Assembly (NCBI GenBank): GCA_002382755.1 | Contig: DFZT01000062.1 | Span: 1 to 9,117, forward strand | DNA length: 9,117 nt | Origin: Firmicutes bacterium UBA4049 | GTDB lineage: Bacteria > Bacillota > Desulfotomaculia > Desulfotomaculales > Nap2-2B | Direction: 5' to 3' | Shown: positions 8,859 to 9,117 of the stretch, in pieces | Position numbering within the stretch: the first letter of the stretch is position 1 | How the letters are laid out: each line of letters starts with the position of its first letter | The notes under the pieces: generated by a model | The model's input: the letters and a program-made list of their open reading frames with translations, nothing else | What the model was told of the DNA's origin: nothing | Databases searched by the model: none | Position numbers and translations under genes: made by a program

Positions 8859-9117
8859 ATGAACGTTGGTGAAATAGCACAGGTTATTGGTGTAGTAGTT
8901 GATATACGTTTCCCTCCCGGCCAGGTGCCAACGATTTATAACGCTCTTAAAGTAGAGCGGGAGCAGGGGGAACTAATCCTTGAAGTAGCGCAGCACCTTG
9001 GCAATAACTGTGTCCGGACAGTGGCCATGACAAGTACCGATGGCTTGGTCCGGGGTATGAAAGTTATCGACACCGGCAAACCTATTACCGTGCCGGCAGG
9101 CCGTCCTGTTTTAGGCC
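8859..9117 (+). CDS. atpD: ATP synthase F1 subunit beta (N-terminal part, cut by window end)
   Basis: This is the catalytic subunit of F1. Only 86 codons are inside the window, covering the N-terminal beta-barrel: [53 protein letters not shown] and [15 protein letters not shown]. All are characteristic of AtpD. The P-loop and catalytic residues lie beyond 9117. An SD-like AGGAAAGGGGAG (8834-8845) precedes ATG 8859. The frame is intact to the end. Order after atpG is standard, with atpC expected next. Confidence 0.97.
   Translation, partial: MNVGEIAQVIGVVVDIRFPPGQVPTIYNALKVEREQGELILEVAQHLGNNCVRTVAMTSTDGLVRGMKVIDTGKPITVPAGRPVLG

Overview
The window looks like chromosome from an anaerobic, spore-former-type Firmicute. 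The best guess is the Peptococcaceae/Desulfotomaculaceae group (Pelotomaculum- or Desulfotomaculum-like). The reasons are strong purine-rich Shine-Dalgarno (SD) sites with some TTG/GTG starts, an F-type ATP synthase operon preceded by both an AtpZ-like and an AtpI-like gene, a wecB/mnaA gene directly upstream of atp (as in Bacillus), and a 2-hydroxyacyl-CoA dehydratase-family gene typical of strict anaerobes. The lineage is inference from gene content; no rRNA or other marker is present. All genes are on the + strand and no stretch above about 110 bases lacks a gene.

Left part (1-2112): the tail of a four-helix-bundle (23S rRNA intervening-sequence-type) gene is cut by the window edge and broken at its 3' side, where four copies of a 7-base repeat begin. 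It is followed by a glutamate racemase (murI), probably starting at TTG 263. A short 2-hydroxyacyl-CoA dehydratase-like gene overlaps the murI stop codon, so the two are probably translated together.

Middle (2113-3421): a 16-base perfect tandem duplication carrying two TATAAT boxes lies before a complete, non-hydrolysing UDP-GlcNAc 2-epimerase (wecB/mnaA). A weak candidate promoter for the atp operon follows it.

Right part (3422-9117): the ATP synthase operon runs atpZ-atpI-atpB(a)-atpE(c)-atpF(b)-atpH(delta)-atpA(alpha)-atpG(gamma)-atpD(beta). atpD is cut by the window end and atpC would be expected just beyond it. Catalytic and ion-pathway residues are intact, and the c subunit looks proton-type rather than sodium-type. 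Three sizeable stem-loops lie in the atpI-atpB, atpE-atpF and atpA-atpG junctions. None has a terminator-like U-tract, so they may be RNA processing or stability elements that help set subunit stoichiometry.

Most of the window is ordinary housekeeping sequence. The less ordinary items are the broken four-helix-bundle gene with its heptamer array, the murI/dehydratase-like pair, the duplicated promoter-like repeat and the intercistronic stem-loops.
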